Assembly: GCA_049322355.1 (NCBI GenBank)
Contig: JBMORG010000022.1
Span: 62,001-126,000 of the forward strand
Reading direction: 5' to 3'
Length of the DNA: 64,000 nt
From: 0-14-0-80-60-11 sp049322355
GTDB lineage: Bacteria; Desulfobacterota; Desulfobaccia; Desulfobaccales; 0-14-0-80-60-11
The translations under genes were made by a program, and so were the position numbers. Shown piece by piece: positions 41,770 to 50,035 of the stretch. The notes below the pieces were generated by a model. The model was given only the letters and a program-made list of their open reading frames with translations. It had not been told where the DNA came from and did no database searches. Numbering within the stretch: position 1 is the first letter of the stretch; each line of letters starts with the position of its first letter.

Positions 41770-42891
41770 ATGTCTACAGAACTCAAAGAGCGACTGACAT
41801 TGCTGCAACAACTGGCCGGGCGGTTGGCCGCCCGCCGGGAGGAACTGGTGTTGGCGGCGGGTAAGGACATGGGCGCCCCCTGCCGCATCGCCGGGCTGGA
41901 AGTGGACCTGGCCGTGGAGCACCTGCAGAACATGGCTCTTGATCTGCCCTATGTCGAGGACAAATCCCCTTATGGTACCGTGGCGGCCATCTTCCCCTAT
42001 GACGCCGCCCCGGTGGTGATGGCCCGGGTGGGCGGGGCCGCCATCCTGGGCGGCAACCGCTTTCGCTTCTCCTGCTCCTCCCTGACACCCCGCACCGCCC
42101 GCTTGTTTGCGGAAATTGTCTCCCCATTCCCGGAGTTTCAGACTAAGGTGGGCCTGGACAACCGCACCTTCGGCCGGCAGTGCGTCGAGGACCCTGAGGT
42201 GCGGGTTCTGTTCATTTCCGGCGGCGGCTCGGTAGGAGCCACCTACGCCAAAGAAGCCGCGGCCTTTGACAAACTCTTCTTCGCCGGGCCCAGCGGCTTG
42301 CCCCCGGTCCTACTCTTCCGGGACGCCCCCCCGGAGACCGCGGTGGACTTCCTGGTGCGCTGGGCCTTTGTCAATGGCGGCCAATACTGCACCTCCATCA
42401 AACGGGCTTATATCCACAGGGAGATCTTTGACGAGGTACGCCGTTTGATCCTGGCGCGCCTGCCGGAAATCAAGGTGGGAGACCACCGGGATCCGGCCAC
42501 CTGGATCGGCCCCATCAAGGCGGAGCGCTCCCGCAAACTCATAGACCGGGCCCTGGGGGCTCTCAAGGAACCCCGTTTCCTGGCGCCGCCGCACCGAGAT
42601 GGCCAGTGGCAGGGCCCCTTCCTGGTGGAGACCCCGGAGCCGCCGGACCTGGAACTCTTCGGTCCCCTTCTGACCCTGACCCCGGTGGACAGCGACGCCC
42701 AGGCTGTGGCCCGGGTCCTGCCCAGCCGCTATCCCTTCCTGGTGGCCTACTTCGGCACTCCCCCGCCTGGCGCTCAGGAGACCATGCGCGACACCTTCGG
42801 CATGGTCCATGCCAATCGCCATACCTTGGGCATGGCCTACGCCAACCGCAATTTTCTCTACACCCCCCTTGCGCCTGCCTTTCGGCGGTAA
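41770..42891 (+). CDS. divergent, short aldehyde-dehydrogenase-family protein
   Basis: A 373-residue ALDH-superfamily protein: ELVLAAGKDMGAP, AAIFPYDAAPVVMARVGGAA, a nucleotide-site-like FISGGGSVGATYAKEAA and the cysteine loop FVNGGQYCTSIKRAYIHREI. Typical ALDHs have 450-500 residues. The ELGGxxP motif with the general-base Glu is replaced by AGPSGLPP, so ordinary aldehyde oxidation is doubtful although the Cys is kept. The C-terminus has a small internal echo (GMVHANRH and GMAYANRN). It is a solitary gene between direct repeats. Confidence 0.7.
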   Translation: MSTELKERLTLLQQLAGRLAARREELVLAAGKDMGAPCRIAGLEVDLAVEHLQNMALDLPYVEDKSPYGTVAAIFPYDAAPVVMARVGGAAILGGNRFRFSCSSLTPRTARLFAEIVSPFPEFQTKVGLDNRTFGRQCVEDPEVRVLFISGGGSVGATYAKEAAAFDKLFFAGPSGLPPVLLFRDAPPETAVDFLVRWAFVNGGQYCTSIKRAYIHREIFDEVRRLILARLPEIKVGDHRDPATWIGPIKAERSRKLIDRALGALKEPRFLAPPHRDGQWQGPFLVETPEPPDLELFGPLLTLTPVDSDAQAVARVLPSRYPFLVAYFGTPPPGAQETMRDTFGMVHANRHTLGMAYANRNFLYTPLAPAFRR

Positions 42892-43496
42892 AGGCGAGCT
42901 CTATTAAAAATCGCTTGACAGAAATGGAATGATGCGAGAAAAAGGAGCACCTAACCCACCACAATCAATAGAAAAAACAGACTTTATTACGTACAGCTTG
43001 CCATCTACGACAGTTATCACCAGACCGGATAAATTTCCAGGTTTGATCCGAATATCAGAAGGGGAACCAGTGGGGGGAACAGCCCGCAAAAAAGCAGTTA
43101 CCAGTCAGTTAATTCATCCCATTGATTACCGTCTATGTCATTAGTTCCCACAACGTCGGCGGGAGCAGGACATTCGTGGGGGGCAGATGGGTGAAAGTGC
43201 CTTTATTTGTCATAGGGGAAGCAATCTGGGAGGAATGCGATGATATTTTGGTACCTTGGGACTCATGCCGGGCTCGGTTGATGTTCAACCCCAAGTGCTG
43301 ACCGTACTCGCCAGCGCTGAGCAGGAGGTGTTGGCTTCTGTTTGCATATACACCTACTACTTAGACCACTCAAAGTTTCGTCGGTGCTCGCTGCGAGCGC
43401 CGCGGGAGACGCTGTCCGAATTGTTTAGACCTCGATTATGTCTAAGGAGGTATCAAGAATCCGTGATCCATCCCGCAAGACAAGAATGGAGCGACA
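42892..43496. other. spacer carrying the right direct-repeat copy (43007-43064)
   Basis: The repeat copy at 43007-43064 matches 41226-41282. A frame at 42929-43144 reads through it (TVITRPDKFPGLIRISEGE) but has no ribosome site. The part from 43200 to 43496 has no supported gene; a ggagg sequence at 43447-43451 lies too far from the next start to be its ribosome site. Confidence 0.4.
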
Positions 43497-45436
43497 ATGA
43501 CTTTCACAGGAAGAACGTTTAGGGTCTTTTTCAGTTCGACATTCAGCGACCTGACGGAGGAACGAAATGCACTGCAGGAACGTGTTTTCCCGCTGCTACG
43601 CGAACTCTGTCTAACGCAGGGAGCAAAGTTTCACGCCATCGATTTGCGTTGGGGAGTAAGTGATGAAGCGGCCCGCGGCTATCAGACGATGAAGATCTGT
43701 ATCGGCGAGATCGAACGCTGCCAGCAGATTACACCTCGGCCGAACTTCATGGTTTTGCTCGAGGACCGTTACGGCTGGCGCCCACTTCCAGAAGAAATCC
43801 CTTCGGACGAGTTCGATCAAATTCTTGAGCATCTTCCTGACGACTTCGAAGGACTGCGGCGGAGCACGCTCCTACGAGCCTGTTATCGTCGAGATGGCAA
43901 TGCCATAGATCCTGTTTATTGCCTGCAGCCGCACGCGTGCTGTTGTGACTGCGAGTTACACTCAGTACTCTAGGAGGCTACACAGGGCCTGCCACTGCGG
44001 AAACGGCTCAAGTATGTGAGTTCAGCGACCGAGCAAGAGATTTGGAGTGGCGCTCTTAATCTTCCGAAAGAAGCGCGCAATAGAGTTTTTTGCTTCGTTC
44101 GGTCGATCGTGGGTTCTGGTCCCATTGGGAGCGACGATATCTTCATCGACCAAGATGAAGGACAAGTGGATGAAAAGGCCAATTCTCGTCTGAAGGATCT
44201 GAAGCGTCGCTTGCGGCAAGCTTTGCCGCGTGAGAATCTTTGCGAGTACAAGGTTTTCCGCAAAGACGGTGGCATCACAAATGACCACCTCGGTCTGGTT
44301 ACTGAGCACCTGGTGCAACGTGGGCGACCCAATCTATGCCAAGATGTTTATGATGCGCTCGCTGGCATTATTCGGGAGGAGATCATGCGGGACGAGAAGG
44401 CTGATCCGCTCGAGACAGAGATAGCCAGACACGCCGAATTTGCAAGAGAGCTGGCTGAACCGCAATACTTCACTGGAAGAGCGAAGATACTAACCCAACT
44501 AGCCGGTTTTCTCGCAGCATCCCAGCAAAAACCGATAGCCGTCATAGGCGCTTCCGGTTCTGGAAAGTCGACATTGATGGCATATGTCGCGGAGCAGGCC
44601 CGACATGCATACCCAGCCGCCACGGTCATCACACGTTTTATCGGGGCAACGCCAGACTCCGCCAACATCCGTCTGCTCCTCGAAAGTCTGTGTCGCCAGA
44701 TGGCAGGTGACGACGATAGCAAAACAAATGAACGCTTCGTTGATTACCACGAACTCTTCGTGCAGTTCCGGCGCCGACTCAAAGAATCTACCGGGTCATA
44801 TCAGAACTACTGATTCTGTCGATTGCTCCAGATGGGCAGAAGATCGTCGCGCATAGCGGGAGTTTCAAGACTGTGCGGAATGTCGCCGACGGCTCGGAAT
44901 TCTGTTCCATCTACCACCCGGAGACAACCGCCTTCTCCATGGCTGCCTCCATGGCTGTAACTGCAGATAGCCAACATATCCTCACATGCAACGGAACGCA
45001 GGAACTGCGCGTTTGGGCTCTCGAGACCGGAAAGCAGGTACTCGTGCTCACGGCTCGGGAATGGACGCGGGAGCTTCAGACCATCCATTCAGTTGCAGTA
45101 ACAACGGATGGTCGATGGCTTGTTGCCCCTTCACTGAAGCAAGAAGAAGGGCATTGCCTAATGATCTGGGACATGATATCCAGCGGCGAGCCCAGGATAT
45201 TAGGGCAACACACAGGCATGATCACTGCGGTCGCCCTAGCGAGTGATGCCCAACTCGCACTCTCAGCTTCAAATGACAAGACGCTCAAAATCTGGGACGT
45301 GAAGCACTGCCAGCACGTTGCTACCTTTACCGTGGAGTATCCTTTGCAGTGTTGTACTTTCGCGCCCAACGGCAGAACCATCGCGGCCGGGGACTCTTTC
45401 GGCAATGTCCATATCCTGCGCCTGCAGGCAGAATAA
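43497..45436 (+). pseudogene. decayed DUF4062-NACHT-WD40 STAND gene
   Basis: Three parts of one architecture. (1) 43497-43973: a DUF4062 domain (FRVFFSSTFSDLTEERNALQ, FHAIDLRWGVSDEAA, NFMVLLEDRYGWRPLP). (2) 44016-44813, same frame after a TAG at 43971-43973: SATEQEI, EPQYFTGRAKIL and a P-loop GASGSGKST. (3) 44810-45436 in another frame: WD40 repeats (LILSIAPDGQKIVAHSG, GMITAVALASDAQLALSASN, DKTLKIWDV). Intact relatives have a long NACHT region here, so a large internal deletion joined P-loop and WD40 parts. Such STAND proteins are often phage sensors; this one is probably dead. Confidence 0.8.
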
Positions 45437-46045
45437 ATGTCGCCTACCTGAACCCCAAAGTCTTCACCGAACTCTTCTACGAACCCGCTGCCGATATCCT
45501 GGGGTCCCGACTCATCGGATTCGCCTTTGAACAAGAATATCAGCGCAAGAAGGACCGGATGCCGGTGAAAGAGATGGCGCAAGCCCTGGGCGAATTCTTC
45601 CGGCAAATACCCTCTGACACCCGGTACCATAAAGAACTGAGGACCGATCTTTATTTACGGGATGAGGTTTTTAACGTTCTAGCCAAATACAGCATCGGGC
45701 AGGTCCTCTCCCACTGGACCTGGGTGGCCGCCGTTGAGGAAACAACTGGCCAAGGCGGACACCAGATGTTTCAATTCGGGGAATGAATTGGTGATCCGGC
45801 TGCTGACACCGTTGAGTATGCGGTACGAGGAATCCTATGTGCGGGCCTTTCCTTTTGACAGGATGGTGGAAGGAATGTTACAGCCAGAGATGATTTTAGA
45901 GACCATAGAAATTGTAAGGGTTGGGTTGGATCGGGGAGTGCTGGTGAACCTTATTATAAACAACCGCGCAGGGGGCAACGCCCCCCTGATTGCCCAAATT
46001 ATTGCCGAGAAACTGGCCCCCCAAGGGCAAATGAATCTCTGGTAG
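45437..46045 (+). pseudogene. frameshifted fragment of unknown family
   Basis: After the WD40 remnant the first frame reads NVAYLNPKVFTELFYEPAAD, then MAQALGEFFRQIP and VFNVLAKYSIGQVLSHWTWV, and ends near 45786. A second frame from about 45740 continues with LVIRLLTPLSMRYEESYVRA, then ILETIEIVRVGLDRGVLVNL and NNRAGGNAPLIAQIIAEKLA. Both halves look like real protein and together may form one gene of about 200 codons broken by a frameshift. The start is missing and the family is not recognised. Confidence 0.5.
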
Positions 46046-46145
46046 GTTAGCTGTTCTCATTTCTAAGTTAATGATCAACCAGTCATGATAAGTTAAAACC
46101 ATGATGCACTCATGCTAAGCTAGGACGAAGAAATAGGAGGGAATC

Positions 46146-46355
46146 ATAAACGATTCCAAGAATGGCCCTGAGTGTGAGGAATTGTTGAGCATCTCAGTTG
46201 AATGTTACCGGAGCTTGAGGCGCAAATATCCATTAAGAATTAGATGGCCCCCGGAATTTGAAGAATGGGAAAAAGCCCTGGAGAGGTTAAGTGAGGAACC
46301 CTTGAAAGCCCAGAAATTTTGGGGGAACGATGCGATCCTGAACTGGAAGTCTTGA
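46146..46355 (+). CDS. possible small protein, start unclear
   Basis: A highly charged 69-codon frame: CEELLSISVECYRSLRRKYP, then PPEFEEWEKALERLSEEPLK and FWGNDAILNW. A strong ribosome-like aggaggg (46135-46141) lies just upstream, but the codon at the right distance is ATA, not a usual start; TTG codons inside are alternatives. It overlaps the C-terminal part of the minus-strand frame described next, and only one of the two can be real over the shared part. Confidence 0.35.
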   Translation: MNDSKNGPECEELLSISVECYRSLRRKYPLRIRWPPEFEEWEKALERLSEEPLKAQKFWGNDAILNWKS

Positions 46356-46666
46356 TGGGGCTGGCGGGGGCCAATCACATTAGGCCTAAAAATGCCAGCC
46401 TTTTTGCACAATGCGCAATGGAATTTGTTGTGACTCCCTAACGCCTTACTTGCGTTTTTTTCCAAAACCAGCGCTGCCTGGAAATCCAGCTTGATAAAAA
46501 GCGCCCCACCAAAGAGACAGAAAAGATATATGATTCCCAGGGATTTTTGCCTGCTTTCAGGTCCGTCGGGCTTGATGAAAACAACTATGGAGAACAGAAG
46601 CGCCGCGACGGCAAAAAGCAGAATGGTAAGATAAGTCAGACGCTTAATCCATTTAATCTCTCTCAT
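46205..46666 (-). CDS. possible small membrane protein
   Basis: A 153-codon frame whose first half encodes two membrane segments (LTYLTILLFAVAALLFSIVV and SLGIIYLFCLFGGALFI) separated by a short polar loop. The second half has low-complexity composition and lies opposite the charged plus-strand frame at 46146-46355, so the true protein may be shorter. No good ribosome site before ATG 46666. No family recognised. Confidence 0.3.
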   Translation of the reverse strand: MREIKWIKRLTYLTILLFAVAALLFSIVVFIKPDGPESRQKSLGIIYLFCLFGGALFIKLDFQAALVLEKNASKALGSHNKFHCALCKKAGIFRPNVIGPRQPHQDFQFRIASFPQNFWAFKGSSLNLSRAFSHSSNSGGHLILNGYLRLKLR

Positions 46667-46939
46667 GGCTGGCCCTAAACAAGAGGGCTATTTCATGACT
46701 TTTCGGCCAGAGTCTCAATTTTCATAAGAAATGGACCCATGAGAGCCCCCCAGACAGGGGCGATAAGCCCTAACCCTGACATCGGCTTTGCTAGGCCCAT
46801 CCAAGCCACGACTTAGACAGGAGTTATCCTATCTGCTTGGTGCAAGCTACCTTTGGTCATCTGGCAGAGGTTTTATAACTCCTTCCCTACTCCCGGCTCC
46901 TTCTGCGGCCTGTGCGGGGTCACTACTCATTGCCCTGTC

Positions 46940-47338
46940 ATGACAAAAGCATTGGCCCCAGTCGAGGTCCTCGCCCCTGCTACCCGAGAGCAGGCAGAGA
47001 AGGCCGCCTCCCTGCTCCTGACACTTCAAAAGATGGAAAAGGAGCTGACCTCCCGTTTGAAGGAGTGGGTCAGGGAACACGGCCCAGTCCAAGTGGGGGA
47101 CCTAGTTTATGGGCCCACCACCGTTACCTCTTACGACCTGAACACCAAGACCGTGGTGGAGTTCCTCTTGCACGAGGGACTAGATCGTGAATCCGTCTGG
47201 CCATTGCTCTCTATCACAAAAACCAATTTGGAGAAAGGGTTGCGCAAGTTGAGGCGCAAGGACCTCTACGAGATGCTCATCTCGAAAGCCAATGCCAAGG
47301 TCTCTGAAAAGGTTGATTTCTATAAAAAAACCCTTTAG
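46940..47338 (+). CDS. 132-residue protein, phage-like coiled protein of unknown function
   Basis: Taking ATG 46940, the protein has a helical N-terminal half (EQAEKAASLLLTLQKMEKEL, then LKEWVREHGP), a short strand segment VGDLVYGPTTVTSYDL and a C-terminal helical KGLRKLRRKDLYEMLISKAN. The pattern resembles small phage-encoded proteins found beside recombination or nuclease genes, but I cannot name a family. An upstream in-frame start at 46853 would add a Cys-rich leader without support. A hairpin that could be a terminator follows. Confidence 0.5.
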   Translation: MTKALAPVEVLAPATREQAEKAASLLLTLQKMEKELTSRLKEWVREHGPVQVGDLVYGPTTVTSYDLNTKTVVEFLLHEGLDRESVWPLLSITKTNLEKGLRKLRRKDLYEMLISKANAKVSEKVDFYKKTL

Positions 47339-47347
47339 GTTACAAGA

Positions 47348-47370
47348 GGGGCATCGCCCCGAGATGCCCC
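47348..47370 (+). terminator. hairpin after the 132-residue gene
   Basis: GGGGCATC at 47348-47355 and GATGCCCC at 47363-47370 pair perfectly with a 7-base loop. The following bases are A-rich with no real U-tract, so termination on the plus strand would be inefficient; the position 9 bases after the stop is suggestive. Confidence 0.4.
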
Positions 47371-47515
47371 CAAGATAAAAAATTCGATACTTATGGTGAT
47401 GGCTTGAACTGCTTTTCCATCAGAATCTTTTCGCCATAAAGGCCTGAGTTGAGCAGCCGCAAGCTTAAGATCAGGAATTTGAGGGAAGATAGACTACGCT
47501 TTCAAACGATGGAGA

Positions 47516-48475
47516 ATGAAGGCGATGCTAAAACTGCCCTCCATCCGTTGTCCAGGGTGCGGACGCACTATTGAATCCAGGCAATATAATCCTGTAGCGA
47601 GTGGCAGGCCGCCAACCGCCATGGGTTACGCAAGTTGCCTGCGCCGTTGCGAGGATTGTGGTTTTGGCTTCTCTAATGCCCGGACGGCGGAGATCGATCG
47701 GCTCACCATCGTCTATCGAAACCCATTCGGCAATATCCCCGACTATATTGCCGCAGGCCATGACGAAGTGTTGCGTCAGGCGTTGAACCGGATCAACCGG
47801 TCTGCCAAACTGCTTAAATTCACGTCCTCCAAATCAGAAGATCATCTGACCTGGACGGTTTTCCGTTACCTCCAGCTTACTCAGGAGATGGGGAAGGCGG
47901 TGGGCCGGTTAGGAATTGACTTCATGGACATCTTTTCGGTTGAACCAACGTTATTGCTGTGGGGGTGCCCCCTTCCTCCCCAGGAGGAGGTGGGCAAGGC
48001 CATTCAGGAGAAGTTAATCCAGGTGCTGGACCGGCTGGGAGAGAACCCGCAACGCCGGTCCGAGCCGGACGTGATTCTCGATTACGGGGAACGAGGAATA
48101 ATTTTTATCGAAGTCAAGCACGGCAGCCCCAACGATACTAAGCCTGCCAAATACCAAGGCTGGCGTAAATATCTCAGAAACACCGTGGCTTTTCGGGATA
48201 CCGGTTCTGTCCGCCGGACCGGATTCTATGAACTGGCGAGGAACTGGCGCATCGCCTGGGACTTGGCCGGAGACCGGCCTATGGCGCTCATAAATTTGGG
48301 GCCGGGGGAGTTATTTCAGGGAACAAGCCAAAGCAAGCTTGTAGCTTTTACCGAAACTTTGGATCAGGGGGAATCAAGGCGATTCGTGATCGTCTCATGG
48401 AGACAATTCTTGGACGCCATGCCGCCTTGCCCTCCCTGGCTGAGGGGTTATTTAGATAATCGCAGAGTCGGATAG
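47516..48475 (+). CDS. Zn-ribbon / PD-(D/E)XK nuclease-like protein
   Basis: A 319-residue protein. The N-terminus has a Zn-ribbon (Cys12, Cys15, Cys45, Cys48). The middle is helical. At about residues 182-210 the stretch EPDVILDYGERGIIFIEVKH, continuing GSPND, shows the PD-(D/E)XK pattern: an acidic residue, then E-V-K on a strand. ATG 47516 is used; ATG 47525 lies at a better distance from ggag. It is the first gene of a plus-strand operon and directly abuts the next gene. It may be a nuclease effector or helper of the defence system; the exact family is not recognised. Confidence 0.6.
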   Translation: MKAMLKLPSIRCPGCGRTIESRQYNPVASGRPPTAMGYASCLRRCEDCGFGFSNARTAEIDRLTIVYRNPFGNIPDYIAAGHDEVLRQALNRINRSAKLLKFTSSKSEDHLTWTVFRYLQLTQEMGKAVGRLGIDFMDIFSVEPTLLLWGCPLPPQEEVGKAIQEKLIQVLDRLGENPQRRSEPDVILDYGERGIIFIEVKHGSPNDTKPAKYQGWRKYLRNTVAFRDTGSVRRTGFYELARNWRIAWDLAGDRPMALINLGPGELFQGTSQSKLVAFTETLDQGESRRFVIVSWRQFLDAMPPCPPWLRGYLDNRRVG

Positions 48476-50035
48476 ATGCAGACTTTTTGGAACTCAGGGG
48501 AACGGGAAAAGATACAGGGCCTGGACATCCTGGGAGTGCGCCAGGTGGATCAGGGCATTGAACGGGAGTGGGTGGCCGGGATCACCACCATCTCTCTCAG
48601 GGCTCGTTACCTGGCCTTGCTTCCCTGGGTGTTGGGGGAATTCTTCCGGCAAGAATTGCAATACGGCGGCGGACAGGCGCAGTATGAAACCGGGCGATTG
48701 AGGAAGGTCCTGGCCCGGATGGAGTTGATCGTGGCTCTGTCCACCCGCTTGGGTCCCGGGTGGGGGGAACCGGAGCATACCTATGGGGTGTTCGGCCCCG
48801 ACATCTTTAAGGAGGAAATTGAACACTTCCTGGAAACCGGCCAGGTGGAATTGACCTTTGACAAAGGGGGAGGGTCTTATGGGACTTATGTGATGCCTTG
48901 TCAGGCCTTTGGCCTGTTGGACACCTCCTATACAGGGGAGGGCGCCCCGGTTCGCATCACTCCCCGAGGGAAACAGATTCAGGAAGCCCGGCGGGGCATT
49001 TTGGGCGACGACGGCTTAACCGGGATCATCTTGCAAGGCGGGGTAATCTCTCGGGAGGCAATCATGGCTGCCGGGCGGCATTTCTCCCTGAACGGCATGA
49101 TTCACAATCCTAAAGAACTGGCGCTGCTCACCACTGCCTTTTTCCAGCCGTATGTTGATAGCCCTCAGGTCAGGGACACTTATAAACGGTTCAACGATAC
49201 CGTGCGTTGGGCTTTAACAGGCATGAAGGAACAAAACCGGACTTCGACGGAATTGATCAGTCTTAATTATCAGAAAGTGGTGCACACCCCTCTGTCAGAG
49301 ATCAGTCTGGTGGAACTGGCCTGGGCCGATTATGAACTGCACCGCAGGGTCCATCTATCAATGGAATTGCTCCTCAGTGCCCTGACGGAAACCTTGAGGA
49401 GACTTGCCGAAGGAACTATCGACCAGGTAATCGCAGAATGGGAGGGAGAGCAGGATTTACCGCCCATCCTGCGGCAATTCTTCCCCACCAACGCGCCTCC
49501 ATTAAACCTGAACTTGAGGGAAGTCGCCGAAGGCTTGCTGGAAGACGCCTTCTTGCAGGTTCCCATGAGGAACTACGAAGGCCTTAAAGAACCTGTCCAC
49601 CAGGGGCTTTGCGCCCTAGCCCTGCTCCTGGCCTGTAGCCGTCAGACCCAATCTCTGCGAGCCAGCGGGATATTGCCCAACCGGTCCCATTACCTGGAGC
49701 GGGTCTTTGCTCTCTTGGGGGAACGAGACCATCAACCGGTTCGGGAAACTTTGGCAGCCTTGCTAGTGCAGGGGGTGGTTGAACCCCACCTGCGCACCAC
49801 CCTCCGTAAGATGGGGCAAGGGCAGAAGTGTTCTTTACGGTTTTTCCTAGAAGGCGCGGTTCTTCGACCCACTGGCACCGGAGTTTACCCAGGCTTCAGT
49901 GGGGATCGGCTGAGAAATGTTTTAGGCATGTTGGCCGATCTGGGGTTTTGCAACCGTCACGAAAGTGGGGGATACCTGATCAACGAAAAGGGTCTGGCTT
50001 TCCTTAGGCAGGAGGCGGTAACTGATGCGACATGA
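48476..50035 (+). CDS. 519-residue defence-operon protein of unknown family
   Basis: A largely helical soluble protein with no motif I can name. Notable parts are RARYLALLPWVLGEFFRQEL near the N-terminus, a Gly-rich FDKGGGSYGTYVMPCQAFGL segment and a C-terminal winged-helix-like end (LRNVLGMLADLGFCNRHESG, then YLINEKGLAFLRQ). The start abuts the stop of the nuclease gene and its end overlaps the PLD gene by 11 bases, so the three should be made together. It may be a DNA- or complex-binding scaffold. Confidence 0.6.
   Translation: MQTFWNSGEREKIQGLDILGVRQVDQGIEREWVAGITTISLRARYLALLPWVLGEFFRQELQYGGGQAQYETGRLRKVLARMELIVALSTRLGPGWGEPEHTYGVFGPDIFKEEIEHFLETGQVELTFDKGGGSYGTYVMPCQAFGLLDTSYTGEGAPVRITPRGKQIQEARRGILGDDGLTGIILQGGVISREAIMAAGRHFSLNGMIHNPKELALLTTAFFQPYVDSPQVRDTYKRFNDTVRWALTGMKEQNRTSTELISLNYQKVVHTPLSEISLVELAWADYELHRRVHLSMELLLSALTETLRRLAEGTIDQVIAEWEGEQDLPPILRQFFPTNAPPLNLNLREVAEGLLEDAFLQVPMRNYEGLKEPVHQGLCALALLLACSRQTQSLRASGILPNRSHYLERVFALLGERDHQPVRETLAALLVQGVVEPHLRTTLRKMGQGQKCSLRFFLEGAVLRPTGTGVYPGFSGDRLRNVLGMLADLGFCNRHESGGYLINEKGLAFLRQEAVTDAT

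Noticed and set aside
43971..43973. TAG between DUF4062 and P-loop parts considered as read-through
   Set aside because: It is TAG, not TGA, the surrounding residues have lost family similarity, and a later deletion also breaks the gene; decay is the simpler reading.
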